Shown here: positions 1 through 10,823 of the stretch, one piece after another
Numbering within the stretch: position 1 is the first letter of the stretch
Layout of the letters: the number at the start of each line of letters is the position of its first letter
From: Boesenbergia rotunda
Lineage: Eukaryota > Streptophyta > Magnoliopsida > Zingiberales > Zingiberaceae
NCBI GenBank assembly: GCA_024364735.1
Contig: JAGFNQ010005392.1
Span: forward strand, 181,419 to 245,418
DNA: 64,000 bases
Direction: 5' to 3'
Made by a program: the position numbers and the translations under genes
The notes under the pieces: model-generated
What the model was told of the DNA's origin: nothing
What the model saw: only the letters and a program-made list of their open reading frames with translations
The model's database searches: none

Positions 1-26
1 TTTCGAATAATAAAAAAAATAAAAAA

Positions 27-1130
27 TTTGAATATCGAGAGAAACGATAGAGGGGGGGGTGAATATCATAAAACGTTCGGATTAAAGTTAGAGCAATTAC
101 GCAGCGGAAATTTAAATCAAACACACGCAAACACTAAGTTTTTTACTTGGTTCGGAGTCGCGGTCGGCTCCTACTCCAAGGACCACGGTCGTTGATCGTT
201 TACTATGGGCAATTCTATATGTGCGCAAAACAATTTACAGAGAGATATTATAAAAGTAGTATAGTAATCTTAAAAATAGCTCTTCGTTACCGACGTCCAG
301 TGTAGATTGAATTTTCGGGGTGGAGGGACATCGTCGGCGCATGTATCTCGAGTTGGGAGGTTTCCGGAGCAGAGCGCAGAAGCAGAAGAGCGTAGGAGCG
401 TTTGAAGAATTATTGTCCGAAGCCTTGGGGTCGAGGGCCTATTTATAGCCCCTGGGGGCGCCCGGAACGTCGGGGGTGCCCCCCACGTGTCAGCTGATCC
501 GAGTTCTTCTCGGTCAGCTCTGATCCCTTCAAACTCGGGATCAGATCTTGACTGGGCCGCCCGGGACGCTGGGGGCGCCCGGGTTGACCGGGTCAGGCTC
601 TTATCCTGTTGGCTTCTCACTGGCTTGCTTCGTTAGCTTGTGCTAGGGGCGCCCGGGATGCTGGGGGCGCCCTGGAGCATGGGGGGCGCCCGGGAGCATG
701 GGGGCGCCCCTCCCATAAGCTGCTGAAGCGAACACTTGCTCCATCTGTTTTGTGTTCACCTTGGGGGCGCCCGGGACACTCCGGGCGCCCTACTCAGCTA
801 CTGCCTCACTCCTTTGAGGCTCTCTGAGCTGCAGACACTCGTTCCTTCAGTCCTGCATCCAGGGTTAGTCCAAAACAACATAAAGCAATAATATGTTAGT
901 TTATACAGCCTTAGCTGTCTTGGTTCTGACTTTGGGCCTCCAAAATGGAGCCCTAGGTCGAACCGACTCCTACTGTTCCCTCGACGGGGAACGCGTCCTC
1001 ACCTACTCCTCTCGGGAGAATGTACCTGATGTCAACCGGCTCCTCCGGTTGGATTTTTACCCAGCAGTTCTTCGCCAGGTGCCTAGCTGTCCTTCGCCAG
1101 GTCTTCAGTACCAAGCTGTCCTTCGCTAGG
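27..1130 (-). repeat. A-type copia LTR, part 1 (interrupted)
   Basis: Most of an LTR whose element reads on the minus strand. It has the family hallmarks: a G-run followed by tgaatatc near 50-66, the conserved gcagcggaaa block at 101-110, a minus-strand TATA box (atttatag, 441-448), then a GGGCGCCC-rich array (about 451-790) and a conserved block with the hairpin CCAACCGG/CCGGTTGG near 1035-1056. The left end lacks a clean TGTTGG terminus, so the boundary near 27 is approximate. The LTR resumes at 3987 after an inserted element. Confidence 0.75.
441..448 (-). promoter_or_regulatory. TATA box of A-type LTR
   Basis: Minus-strand CTATAAAT lies just downstream (in element sense) of the GGGCGCCC array. 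The same order and about the same spacing occur in the LTRs at 12.5 kb and 40.44 kb. The role as RNA polymerase II promoter is inferred from LTR architecture. Confidence 0.6.
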
Positions 1131-3986
1131 TGATAAGTACCATTTTATTGATTATTTTAGTTGCTAAAATCCATGTTTGACCCATGTTTTACTTGCTTAA
1201 TTATGAATTTACCCTAGGTTTTAGAACATACTTTTATTTTGGACTTAATTGCAAATCTTGACATATTTGGATTATTTGGCCACTAAATTTTTGATCTATT
1301 TTTGTAGGCATGAAAGGTTCATAGACCTAAGGCATACTGGGTCTAACTTGAGTCGGAAGAGGACCCAGATCGAGTTATCAAGTTTCGGATTAATCTGGGC
1401 CGTCCGATTCAAAAGCGGCTAGATCTGAGCCATCCGGGACCATCTGAAGCAATCCGAGGTAGGATTAGGGTTGATCAAGCACTCTGATCAAGATTTGAAG
1501 GTTTCATCCCAATCAGAGCTCATTAAACCGTTGGATCAAGCTCGGAGGGCTCTAGATCGTCCATTCAAAGATTAGGTTGATCTGGACCATCCGTTGCAAA
1601 TCTGGAGGATCCGAGCTACCATGAGGCAGATCCTGACCCCTGATCATCATCATTAAAGTTTGGATTAAATCAGAGCAAGATCAGCTGTTGGATTTTATCA
1701 AATTAATCTGGGCCGTCCATGTTTAAGTATTTAATCAAAACTCGCCCAGCACTTGTCCTCGTTGCGTCCTCGCCGCAATAGTGTCTTCTTCTTCGTTTTC
1801 TTCCTATTCTTCAGCAAATTCTCCATCCAAGGGGCGCGACCCCTCAAATCCTTCATTAGAACAAGTGCTAGGTCAGTGGGGAGAGCTCGCTGAGAAGTTT
1901 CCAGCTTGAATTTTGCCCAAAGACAGAGTTTCGTGAGGTTTCCGTAGCTTTGTCACCTGATTTCGTCAATCTCTGTTGTGCACCATTTCATTTCATCCGA
2001 GCTATCGGGGGGGTTCCCTGGAAGGCTCGGAGCATTCCCAAGTCATCGTCGCAATCCACCACAGCGAGGTTGAAGAAATCGATGGCTGTTTTCAGCTTGA
2101 TCAGAGTTTGAATGGATTTGATCGCAGAGACGGATTTTCCACTGATTTGCTGAGCTTACGGGTTCGAGGCTCACCCTTGCGTGACGAACAAGGAGTACAT
2201 TGAGCTAGGGAAGGATTGGGGTTTAGATTCATTATTGTAATTTCTGTTTTAGCTGTAATTTCATTTCTGCAGTGTTTCAATTCTGAACTTTTAGTATCAG
2301 CTGCTGTAATTTCTGTTCTGAATTGTTTTTCTGCTTAATTAGGTTTCATTCGGCAAGTAGTTAGTTAGTGAACTTGTTTAGAGAACACTAGTTTGAGATT
2401 CCAGTTCATTAATTGTTGTTTAATTTCTTGCGTATCATTTCTGCAGTTTTCCCCTGTTGCATATCAAGTTGTTCAGCTACGTATCACCCTTTAGTTTCTG
2501 CAATTTTCGGTTCTTGAGCTCCCTTATATAGCAGCTAGTCTAGTTTATTACTGAGTTTTCTGATACTAGTTTGATAAAATCGATTTAAGTGTGCTTTGTA
2601 GTGGTGTTTCTGCTCTGTAGTTTACTTGGTATGCAGCAATTCAACTTTTCCCTATTGTGTATCAAGATTTCATCTTGCTTATCAGTTGTTATTTCTGCTA
2701 ATCAGATTGTTTCCATATCAGTTTCTATTCGGTAATGTTTCAGTTCCCATTCTACAATTCAGTGTTTAATTTTGCATAATATTTGTCTCTGAAATTCAGC
2801 TTATATGCTCCTGTATCAAGTTATTGGAATTTGCCCTGTATAGAGTAATGATTCAGTCTGAATTCTGATCTTTATTGCTGCACTTGAGTTCAGCTTTGAA
2901 TCCTTGTTGACTTCCAATGAATTTCTGACCGGCAATCCTGATTTCTATCCTGCATATCATGTTTACTTAATTTTTGCAAGTTTGTGCCAAGTAGAAACTT
3001 ATTTCTGAATAGTGGTTAGCTTGTTTGGCACTTAGTTGACTTGATGCTTCCATTTAGTTGAAGTAAACACACTTGGCAGTTTGAATTGTGCTTGGAATTG
3101 ATTTATTATACATCCCATTTGTTTATGAAATTCCATCTCTATTTCTGCAGTTTAGTGACTTTCTGCCATTGTGTCAAGTAAGGTTTCTGGATTGGAATTG
3201 TATTGGGAAGTTTTTGGATTGCTTGGCATTTGGTTGGTCTTGAGTTTGACGTTGAAGCAAGACTTTGCAATAGCTCTAATCGGAAATTCAGTTACTGTGT
3301 AGCTGCAATTGCTTAGCATTTGTTTTGCATTTGATATTAAACTTGCTTCCAAAATCCAAGTTTGCTTAGCTACTGTGTTGCATCTAAATTCAGCACTTAT
3401 TTTCCAATGAATTGATTAGTTTAATCTGAATTGATCAGTTAGAACTCCTGCAGCTAGTATCAAGTTTTTGGCACATCAATCTTTTTCTAGTAAGGCAGTC
3501 TTCCTCTTGCACATCAAGTTGTATCAAGTTTGGATTTTGTTACTGCAGTGAGGTTCAAAGTCTTTGCTTTAGTTACATTGTAAGTCAGCTGTTGTGTTGT
3601 TTCATTGCATGACATTTGTTTTGCATTTGAAAATCAGATGTGTTTTCGAAATTGCTTAAGTGCTTTAGATGAGTAAGTGGTCCTTTTGGTTGAATTATTA
3701 CTTGCCATCACTTGTTAAGTTCCATGGTTAAGTTTCCTTCTTTCTATTGAGTTTTCATTTCCGAATTGCAACCCAAACCCAAATTACATTCGAAACCCAA
3801 AATTCACAAACGACACATAAATACAAGCTCGAATCACACAACATCAACTAGTCCCGAGGAAAAATACGACCTGTGACCCCTTTACTACGTTTTCATATTT
3901 TGATTGCAAAAAGGGTTTCCAGCATTTATACATATTCTAAATTTGAGGACCCACACATTTCGTGACAACCTAGTTTGGGTCTATCA
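1131..3986. mobile_element. TG...CA insertion in the A-type LTR, probably a solo LTR
   Basis: The LTR sequence is interrupted exactly between two copies of ctagg (1126-1130 and 3987-3991). The insert begins TGATAAG and ends TCTATCA, as an LTR does. Over 2,856 bp I find no gag, pol, PBS or internal LTR pair. The interior is AT-rich, with many short tttctg and catatcaag-like strings. A solo LTR of a long-LTR gypsy element (Tat/Athila type) is the best explanation; the lineage is inferred from length and termini only. The short ORFs at 1976-2203 and 3152-3352 show no recognisable domain. Confidence 0.7.
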
Positions 3987-4205
3987 CTAGGTCTTCAGTA
4001 CTTAGGCTGTCCTTCGCCTGGTGCCTAGCAGTCCTTTGCTAGGACTTTGTATCCTGGCATTCCTTCGCTAGGTGCCTAGCAATCCTTCGCTAGGACTTTT
4101 CCTGCACACTTGAGTAGCATGTTAGATAGACATAATACCTTAACTTTTGAACCCTTTTGCCATTTATCAAAATACAGGTTCGACTTGGTGCTTTCTGCAC
4201 CAACA
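3987..4205 (-). repeat. A-type copia LTR, part 2
   Basis: Continuation of the LTR begun at 27, after the insertion. It carries the cctagc...gctagg hairpin units and ends in tgcaccaaca at 4205, the terminus shared with the LTRs ending at 13654, 41285 and 53867. It abuts copia pol sequence directly at 4206, with no polypurine tract between them. It is therefore not the normal 3' LTR of e1 but an insertion or recombination product. Confidence 0.75.
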
Positions 4206-6328
4206 CTATTTGGCCTCTAACGAAGCCCTTCTCAATTAGGAATGTTGACAACCGCTCGTACCAAGCTCGGGGTGTTTGTTTAAGACCATAAAGTGCCTTT
4301 TTGAGCTTGAACACGTGGTTTGGGAATTCAGTACTCTCAAACCCCGGAGGTTGTTCAACGCAGACCTCTTCTCTAATCAAACCATTTAGAAAGATCGATT
4401 TGACATCCATTTGATATAATTTGAAGCCTCGATGTGCTGCAAATGCAAGCATCAATCGGATGGATTCTAATCATGCCACGAGAGCATAGGTCTCATCATA
4501 ATCAAGGCCTTCAACTTGACTGTAGCCCTTGGCTACTAAGCGTGCCTTGTTTCTAATGATTTCTCTCTTATGGTTCAATTTGTTTTTGAAGACCCATTTG
4601 GTTCCAATGATGGTGGTCTTCTTAGGTCTAGGGACTAAGTTCCAAACTTGACTCCTTTCGAATTGACCTAGTTCATCTTGCATTGCAATGATCCAATCGG
4701 GATCATTTAATGCTTCATCAATTTTCCTAGGTTCAATTTCGGAAATTAGGGCAACTTAATTAGCCTCATTCCGGAAGAATGATCTAGTTCTAACCCCATG
4801 ATGGATGTCTTCAACAATTTGATCTTGGGGATGACTAGAGGCTAATCTAGTTTGCCTAGGTGTTGGTGGTGCTTCTTGAATGGGTTCACTAGACACAAGC
4901 TCAGCCTCAGGATCCGGCTGATCTATGGGTTGTCTAGGCTCACCGTTATCAGACTCATCACCATCAATAACATTTGGAGTTTCATTCAAACTTAGTCTCC
5001 TAAGTTCGAGTTGAACCTCATCTTCTGGTTGTCCATCGACTTTTGAAATTTCTTCAAAGACAACATTAGAAGATTCTTCAACTAATCTAGACTTCTTGTT
5101 GTAGACTCGATAGGCTTTGCTCACTAGGGAGTACCCGACTAGTATCCCTTTATCAGCTTTTGCCGTGAACTTTCCAAGGTGATCCTTGGTGTTTAGGATG
5201 AACACCTTACAACCAAACACCCTAAGGTGTTTAACTGTAGGTGGTTTCCCAAACCAAAGTTCATGGGGAGTCTTTCTTAAAAACCTATGGATGAGGACTC
5301 GATTTTGCACATAGCAAGCTGTATTTACAGCTTCGGCCCATAAGTAACTCGGTAGTGAGTACTCATTAAGCATGCTTCGTGCAGCCTCTTGTAAAACACG
5401 GTTCTTCCTCTCTACAAACCATTTTGTTGTGGTGTTCTAGGAGTGGAGAACTCATGTCTATAACCTTTATCTTGACAAAATTCTAAAAATCGTTGGTTTT
5501 GAAATTCACCTCCATGATCACTTCTAATTGTCTTAATTGTTGATGATTTTTCATTTTCAATCTTTCTACAAAAAGAAATGAAAACATCTAAGGTTTGGTC
5601 CTTATATTTTAGAAAATAAGTCCATGTATATCTAGTAAAGTCATCAATGATAACAAAGCAATATCTACTTCCATTCAATGATATGATAGTACTACAATCA
5701 AATAGATCAATATGAAGTAAATTTAAAGCGGTAGATGTACTTACAGCGCTTTTACCTTTATGTGTAGATTTTGTTTGCTTACCCATTTGACATGCATCAC
5801 AAAGTTTGTCTTTTTCATACTTGATGCTTGGTAAGCCACGAACTAATCCCTTGTTGGCCAACTTCCGGATGTTCTTCATGTTCACATGTGCAAGTCTCCG
5901 GTGCCAAAGGGTGGACTCCTCTTCTTTTGACATGAAACACTTAGCAAAAGCATTAGTAGCAATTTTAAATGAAACTTGATAAATATTGTCTACTCTTGCT
6001 CCTACTAGTACCGTGTCCAAGGTGTCATGTTGTCTAACTAGACATTGACTTGGTTGAAAATCAATTGTGTAACCCGTGTCACACAATTGACTGACACTTA
6101 GGAGATTAAATGTCATCCCCTTGACTAGAAGGACATTTGAGATTCTAAGACATTCGGATATTTGAATGTCTCCTATTCGTATGACCTTAAGACTACCATT
6201 GTTACCAAATGAAACATTACCTCTACTTTTCTTGTGAAGTGTGGTAAACAATGATCTATCCCCGGTCATGTGTTTGGAGCACCCACTATAACGAACCAAG
6301 TTGATAGATGCTCCCCCTCAATCATAAC
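4206..6328 (-). pseudogene. pol: e1 pol: protease, integrase, partial reverse transcriptase
   Basis: Read on the minus strand. The protease segment near 6240-6328 lost one base inside the catalytic DSG triplet region, compared with the intact FVDSGCSKHMTGD of e2, so it is frameshifted. Integrase (6290-5412) keeps the zinc-binding HRRLAHVN...CDACQMGK, and the catalytic acidic residues in HIDLFD, RSDHGGEF and the FSTPRTPQQNG region. A frameshift follows PQQNG at about 5412. The next segment (5373-4756) is the linker after the integrase core. RT begins near 4683 (FERSQVWNLVPRPKKTT), is cut by a CGA-to-TGA stop between 4471 and 4455, and ends at ...EKGFVRGQI at 4206. The YVDD box and RNase H are absent. 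Confidence 0.85.
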
Positions 6329-8044
6329 CTACACAATTCGAAAAATAGAAGTTTTAGGTACCCAAACCTTGGGACCTAAAGCACCTACTAAACAAGACTT
6401 AGGCACCCATGCCTTGACAACTTTCTTTTGAACCTTGGGTGTCCTAGATTGTCTCATATCAGTCCTAGACATAAGAGATACAAATGAAGGTTCTTTGAAT
6501 CGATAACCAATACCGGCCCTATTGTAGACTGCCCTTTGGGCATTCAATATCATGTCTAGGGTCTTAGAGCTAGTTGAGAACTTCTCAAGAATATTCTTGA
6601 GTCTCTCAACTTCACTCTTCAATGATTTGTTTTCTTCTTCTAGCAAATCATCATGTAAATCATCTACATCCTCAACCTTAGATGATTTCAAGTGTTCAAC
6701 CTCAAGTTTCAATGATTTAATTTCATCCTCTAACATTTCAACATGTAAGTCATCTATGTTATCATCCCTAGATGCTTTCAATTGTTCAATTTTTAATTAC
6801 AATGATTTAACCTTATTCTTTGACTTCTTTAACATATTGGTTAAACATGCAATAGTTCTATAACATTTTTCTAGTTCGGGAGAGGTTATCTCTTCATCAT
6901 CCGAAGATGATGAAGCCGCGTTTGAGGAGTTGGAAGATTCATCACTGCTCTCTTGATCTCCCAATGCCATGAGTGTCACATGCCTTGTGCTCTTCTCCTC
7001 CTTCTCTTCATCGGATGAGCTTGAAGAGGATTCATCCCAAGTGGCCTTCAAGGCCTTCTTCTTCTTCTTGGATTTTTCTTCTTTCCTCTTGGATTTCTCC
7101 TCCTTTTTCTTTAGCTTTGAGCATTCATTCTTGAAATGCCCTTTCCTACCACACTCATAGCAAGAAGCATTAGTCTTATCAAGTTTAGCTTCACTAGGAT
7201 TACCTTTACCCTTGAAGCGTCGACCCCTTCTCATCATCCTTCTCACAAAATTCGCCATCTCGGAGGATGAGGAGCCGCTGCCATCTTCCTCGGAATCGGA
7301 CTCGGATTCGGAAGAGGATGAAGATGAAGAGACTTCCTTCTCCTTCTTCTTCTCCTTCTTCTTCTTATTTGATCGTTCCCCTGCAACTAATGCAATCCCC
7401 TTCTCCTTGGGGCCTTTGTTAGCCATTTCATGCAATTCCATCTCACAAAACAAATCATCTAACTTAACAATTGATAAGTCCTTGGATACTTTGTAGGCAT
7501 CCACCATGGATGACCACAAAGTATTCCTTGGAAATGCTTTTAGTACATACCTCACAAGGTCGCGATTCTCGACCTTTTCATCAATCGAATGAAGCCCATT
7601 GAGGACTTCCTTGAACCGGCTATGTAGCTCACTTACCGATTCATTTTCCTTCATGGAAAGGTTTTGTAATTGGTTGAGAAACAAATCCCTCTTGGCGATT
7701 CTTGAATCTCGGGTGCCCTCGTGGAGTTCGATGAGCTTGTTCCACAAGTCCTTTGCACTTGTGAAAGGACCAACCTTGATGAGTTGGTCTTTGTTCATGC
7801 CGCATTGTAGAGTGACAACCGCCTTCGCGTCGGCTTCACTCTTTCGAGTTTGTTCGGCCGTCCACCGCCACGATTCAAGTTCCTTGCCTTCATCATCCTT
7901 TGGAGGGGTGGAGCCCTCCTTCACCGCGAACGAAGTGTTGATGTCCATCTTCAAATAATACTCCATCTTTGATCTCCAATATTGAAAATCAACACCATCA
8001 AAGAAAGGAGGTCAGGTGGTGCTAAAGCCTTCTCTCAACGCCAT
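6329..8044 (-). pseudogene. gag: e1 gag (nucleocapsid polyprotein)
   Basis: Gag of a SIRE-like copia element, forming the virus-like particle and binding the RNA. The probable start is the ATG at 8044 (MALREGF..., matching the start inferred in e2). A TGA interrupts the first 20 codons where e2 has CGA. The long open part is 7966-6797: a retrotransposon gag domain (IELHEGTRDSRIAKRDL), a Ser/Glu/Lys-rich linker, one CCHC zinc knuckle (CYECGRKGHFKNEC), then acidic and coiled-coil segments. TAA at about 6794 interrupts the coiled coil. The frame reopens at 6781 and ends in the WVPK region at an in-frame TAG (6329-6331) just before protease. Confidence 0.88.
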
Positions 8045-8088
8045 GGATGATAGCTCTCGGTTGTTAATCCGCAAAAACAGAGCCCCAC

Positions 8089-8100
8089 GCTTTGATACCA
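8089..8100 (-). other. Primer-binding site of e1
   Basis: Minus strand TGGTATCAAAGC, two bases inside the 5' LTR end. It matches the tRNA-iMet-complementary PBS TGGTATCAGAGC used by plant copia elements, with one G-to-A change. It fixes the LTR boundary at 8103. Confidence 0.85.
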
Positions 8101-8102
8101 CT

Positions 8103-8652
8103 TGTTGGAATCCGGATGGCTAGAGGGGGGGGGGTGAATATAGCCAATCACTTGGACTTTAAGCACTTATTGAATTTCTGCACTTCACTTTGTTAGTAGC
8201 ACAGCGGAAGTATCGAATACAGAGTATGCAGAAAAACAAGAAACAAAACAAACTAACACCACTAGCAAGATCGCTAACAAGGAGGGTTTACAAGGTCCGG
8301 GAATAACTTGTCCCTACTTCTTGGCGTGCCCGTAAGATGGGCGATCCCTTGATCATCGGCAGATAAAGCCCCGGTGAACACCGGATAGAATGCAACGTCC
8401 TTCTTGGTGGAGTAACCTCTCCACAATGTTTCAATCAATGATATAGGTTTAAGCACAATGAAACACAAGAAAGATCTTACTTAGCACTTAGCAAAGACAA
8501 GAACACAACAAGCTCCCTCTGAGCTCCACCCAGCGACGATCTCACGCAAGAACCCTTTCCCCATGTCTTCTCGCTGTTGGACTCGAAGCTTCTTGTTCCT
8601 TCCTCCAAGTGCTCAAGCAAGGGCTGGTTGCTTCAAAGATCAGAGTAGCTTT
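8103..8652 (-). repeat. e1 5' LTR, U5-side segment
   Basis: The LTR starts (plus coordinates) tgttggaatcc next to the PBS. It has the G-run plus tgaatatagcc motif (about 8127-8140) and the cagcggaag motif (8201-8210). It is interrupted at 8652 by a solo LTR and resumes at 10824/10829. The last five bases, gcttt (8648-8652), are the left TSD copy of that insertion. Confidence 0.85.
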
Positions 8653-8754
8653 TGTTGATGCAGTCTGGCCCTGATTGTTGTTTTGGTGTTAACACCGATT
8701 TTAGTTTAGGTTGATGATTATGATGATTATGATTAAGTCCTGATCGAGGATTAG

Positions 8755-9210
8755 GCATGGTATGGAAAATCCTAGCCTGGAGGGCTAGGTGTTGGAAAAT
8801 CCTAACCTGGAGGGTTAGGTGTAGAAAATCCTAGCTTGGAGGGCTAGGTGTTGGAAAAGTCCTAATTCGGAAGGGTTGGGTGAAAAGTCATAGCTTTGAG
8901 GGCTAGGTGAAAAGTCCTAACTTGGAGGGTTAGGTGAAAAGTCCCAACTTGGAGAATTAGGTGAAAAGTCTTGGCTTGAAGGGTCAGGTGCCTAGCTTGG
9001 AGGGCTAGGTTGGATGAAGTTCTAACTCGGAAGGGTTGGGTGAAAAGTCCTAGCTTGGAGGGCTAGGTGAAAAGTCCTAGCTTGGAGGGCTAGGTGAAAA
9101 GTCCTAACTTGGAGGGTTAGGTGCAAATTCCCAACTTGGAGAGTTAGATGGAAAAATCCTTAGCTTGGAGGGCTAAGGTGGATGAAACCCTAGCTTGGAG
9201 GGCTAGGTTT
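8755..9210 (+). repeat. Array of short hairpin units, cctagc...gctagg type
   Basis: Tandem degenerate units of about 25-35 bp built on a stem such as CCTAGC with GCTAGG, or CTAACC/GGTTAG variants, around a ttggagg-like loop, separated by tgaaaagt spacers. Stem changes are often compensated within a unit, so pairing is kept while sequence drifts. The same array type occurs at 11870-12285, 16500-16815 and 26725-27150. Confidence 0.8.
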
Positions 9211-9214
9211 GAGT

Positions 9215-9810
9215 CCCTGGATCGGTCTGGTGACCGATCAAGGATATTGGCACGCTGCTCCTTTGTGGATCGGTCTGGTGACCGATCCAGCAAGGACTGA
9301 TCGGTCTGGTGACCGATCCAGCAAGGACTGATCGGTCTGGTGACCGATCAGGGAACGCACAGTGAGGTTGGGAACCTACTGTGTGGCTCCTGATCGGTCC
9401 GGTGACCGATCAGGGAGCAGGCTGCTGCCTTGTTGCTTGGCTCCTGATCGGTCCGGTGACCGATCAGGGAGCAGGCAGCTTCCTCACTGCCTTGCTCCTG
9501 ATCGGTCTGGTGACCGATCAGGGAGCGAATAGTGAGTGAGTTCCCCCACGGATCAGCTACTGAACGGTCTGGTGAACGATCAGGGACGTAGGATTTGATT
9601 TCCCAGATCACTGTTCATTAGACCTGATCGGTCTGGGTGACCGATCAGGCTTCACTCTGATCGGTCTGGAGACCGATCAGGCTTGACTCTGATCGGTTCG
9701 GTGACCGATCAGGCTTGTGTTGCCAAGAGAGCTGGGAGTCCCAGCAATGCGGTGGATCGGTCTAGTGACCGACCCACAAGTCCTGGATCGGTCCGGTGAC
9801 CGATCACTTT
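9215..9810 (+). repeat. GATCGGTC/GACCGATC palindrome array in the solo LTR
   Basis: About thirteen copies of an inverted repeat of the form TGATCGGTC-TGGT-GACCGATCA (9-bp stem, 4-base loop), irregularly spaced, with variants such as gaacggtc. Spacing is too irregular, and the spacers too similar, for a CRISPR-like array. This is the LTR-specific microrepeat of the family. Confidence 0.85.
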
Positions 9811-10823
9811 AATTCAAATTGCATTGTCAGACGCTCTGATCGCGTTTGACTCTCTGCGCTTAACATCTGATTTTTGATTTACTAAGTGATATGCTGTTCT
9901 AACAGTCTAATTAAGCTGCAGGTGACAGGGGAGGATTCAAACACTCAAGGAGAGTCAATGGAGACCTTTCTTTGGAGCATGTTTGTCCTTTTTCCATCTC
10001 AGGTTGCAACGGCCGAGCTGCAGACTGGAGCTGAGACTGGAGCTTGGCTGAGGGAAGCTCAGGGAGTCCAGGGAGAGCTCAGTGGTAGCTGGCGTTGGCA
10101 GGTGAGCAGCTGGTGGCTGCAGGGATGGTGTCGCCTAATGCTTGGTGGAGAAACAAAAGGGCGGAAGAAGGCTTCGTTGAAGCAGAAGTTCTTGCGAACA
10201 GCTGTGGGGCTTGAGTTCTTGCTGCGCCTTTGAGTTCTCCACAACTTGCTTCCGTGTTTTGAAGTTCCATCTTGTGCAAGCAACTGAAATCTAAGAAGCA
10301 ACCGTTCCCTACCTGAGCACTTGGAGGAAGGAACAAGAGGCTTCGAGTCCAACAGCGAGAAGACACGGAGAAAGGGTTCTTGCGTGAGATCATCGCTGGG
10401 TGGAGCTCAAGAGGAAGCTTGCTGTGTTCTTGTCCTTGCTAAGTGCTAAGTAAGATTTTCCATGTGTTTCATTGTGCTTAAACCTATATCTTTGATTGAA
10501 ACGCTGTGGAGAGGTTTCTCCACCGAGAAGGAAGTTGCTTTCTATCCGGTGTTCACCGAGGCTTGATCTGCCGACGATCAAGGGATCACCCACCTTACGG
10601 GCACGCCAAGGAGTAGGGGCAAGTTATCCTCGAACCTTGTAAACCCTCCTTGTTAGCGATCTTGCTAGTTGTGTTGATTTGCTTTCGTTTTAGTTTTCTG
10701 CACATTCTGTTTTCTACTCTTTCCGCTGTGCTACTGATCTTTGAGTTGCAGAAATTCATAAGTGTTTAAAGTCCAAGTGATTGGCTATATTCACCCCCCT
10801 CTCTAGCCATCCGGTTTCCAACA

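Larger units (their letters stand above)
8653..10823 (+). mobile_element. Solo LTR of the GATCGGTC copia family, plus orientation
   Basis: A complete LTR, TGTTGATGCAG...GGTTTCCAACA, flanked by gcttt on both sides (8648-8652 and 10824-10828). It has no PBS, PPT or coding region of its own, as expected after LTR-LTR recombination removed the interior. It is the same family as the e1 and e2 LTRs but in the opposite orientation to the e1 LTR it sits in. It includes the hairpin array (about 8755-9205), the GATCGGTC array (about 9215-9810), ttccgctgtg (10721-10730) and the C-run near its end (about 10791-10800). Confidence 0.9.

Noticed and set aside
6969..7496. Plus-strand Ser/Phe/Glu-rich ORFs at 6969-7160 and 7212-7496
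   Set aside because: Antisense shadows of the acidic, low-complexity linker of e1 gag; the same occurs over e2 gag at 23692-24945.
9215..9810. Possible CRISPR array (regular palindromic repeats)
   Set aside because: Plant nuclear context, irregular spacing, spacers that are themselves similar, and location inside an LTR with a defined TSD.
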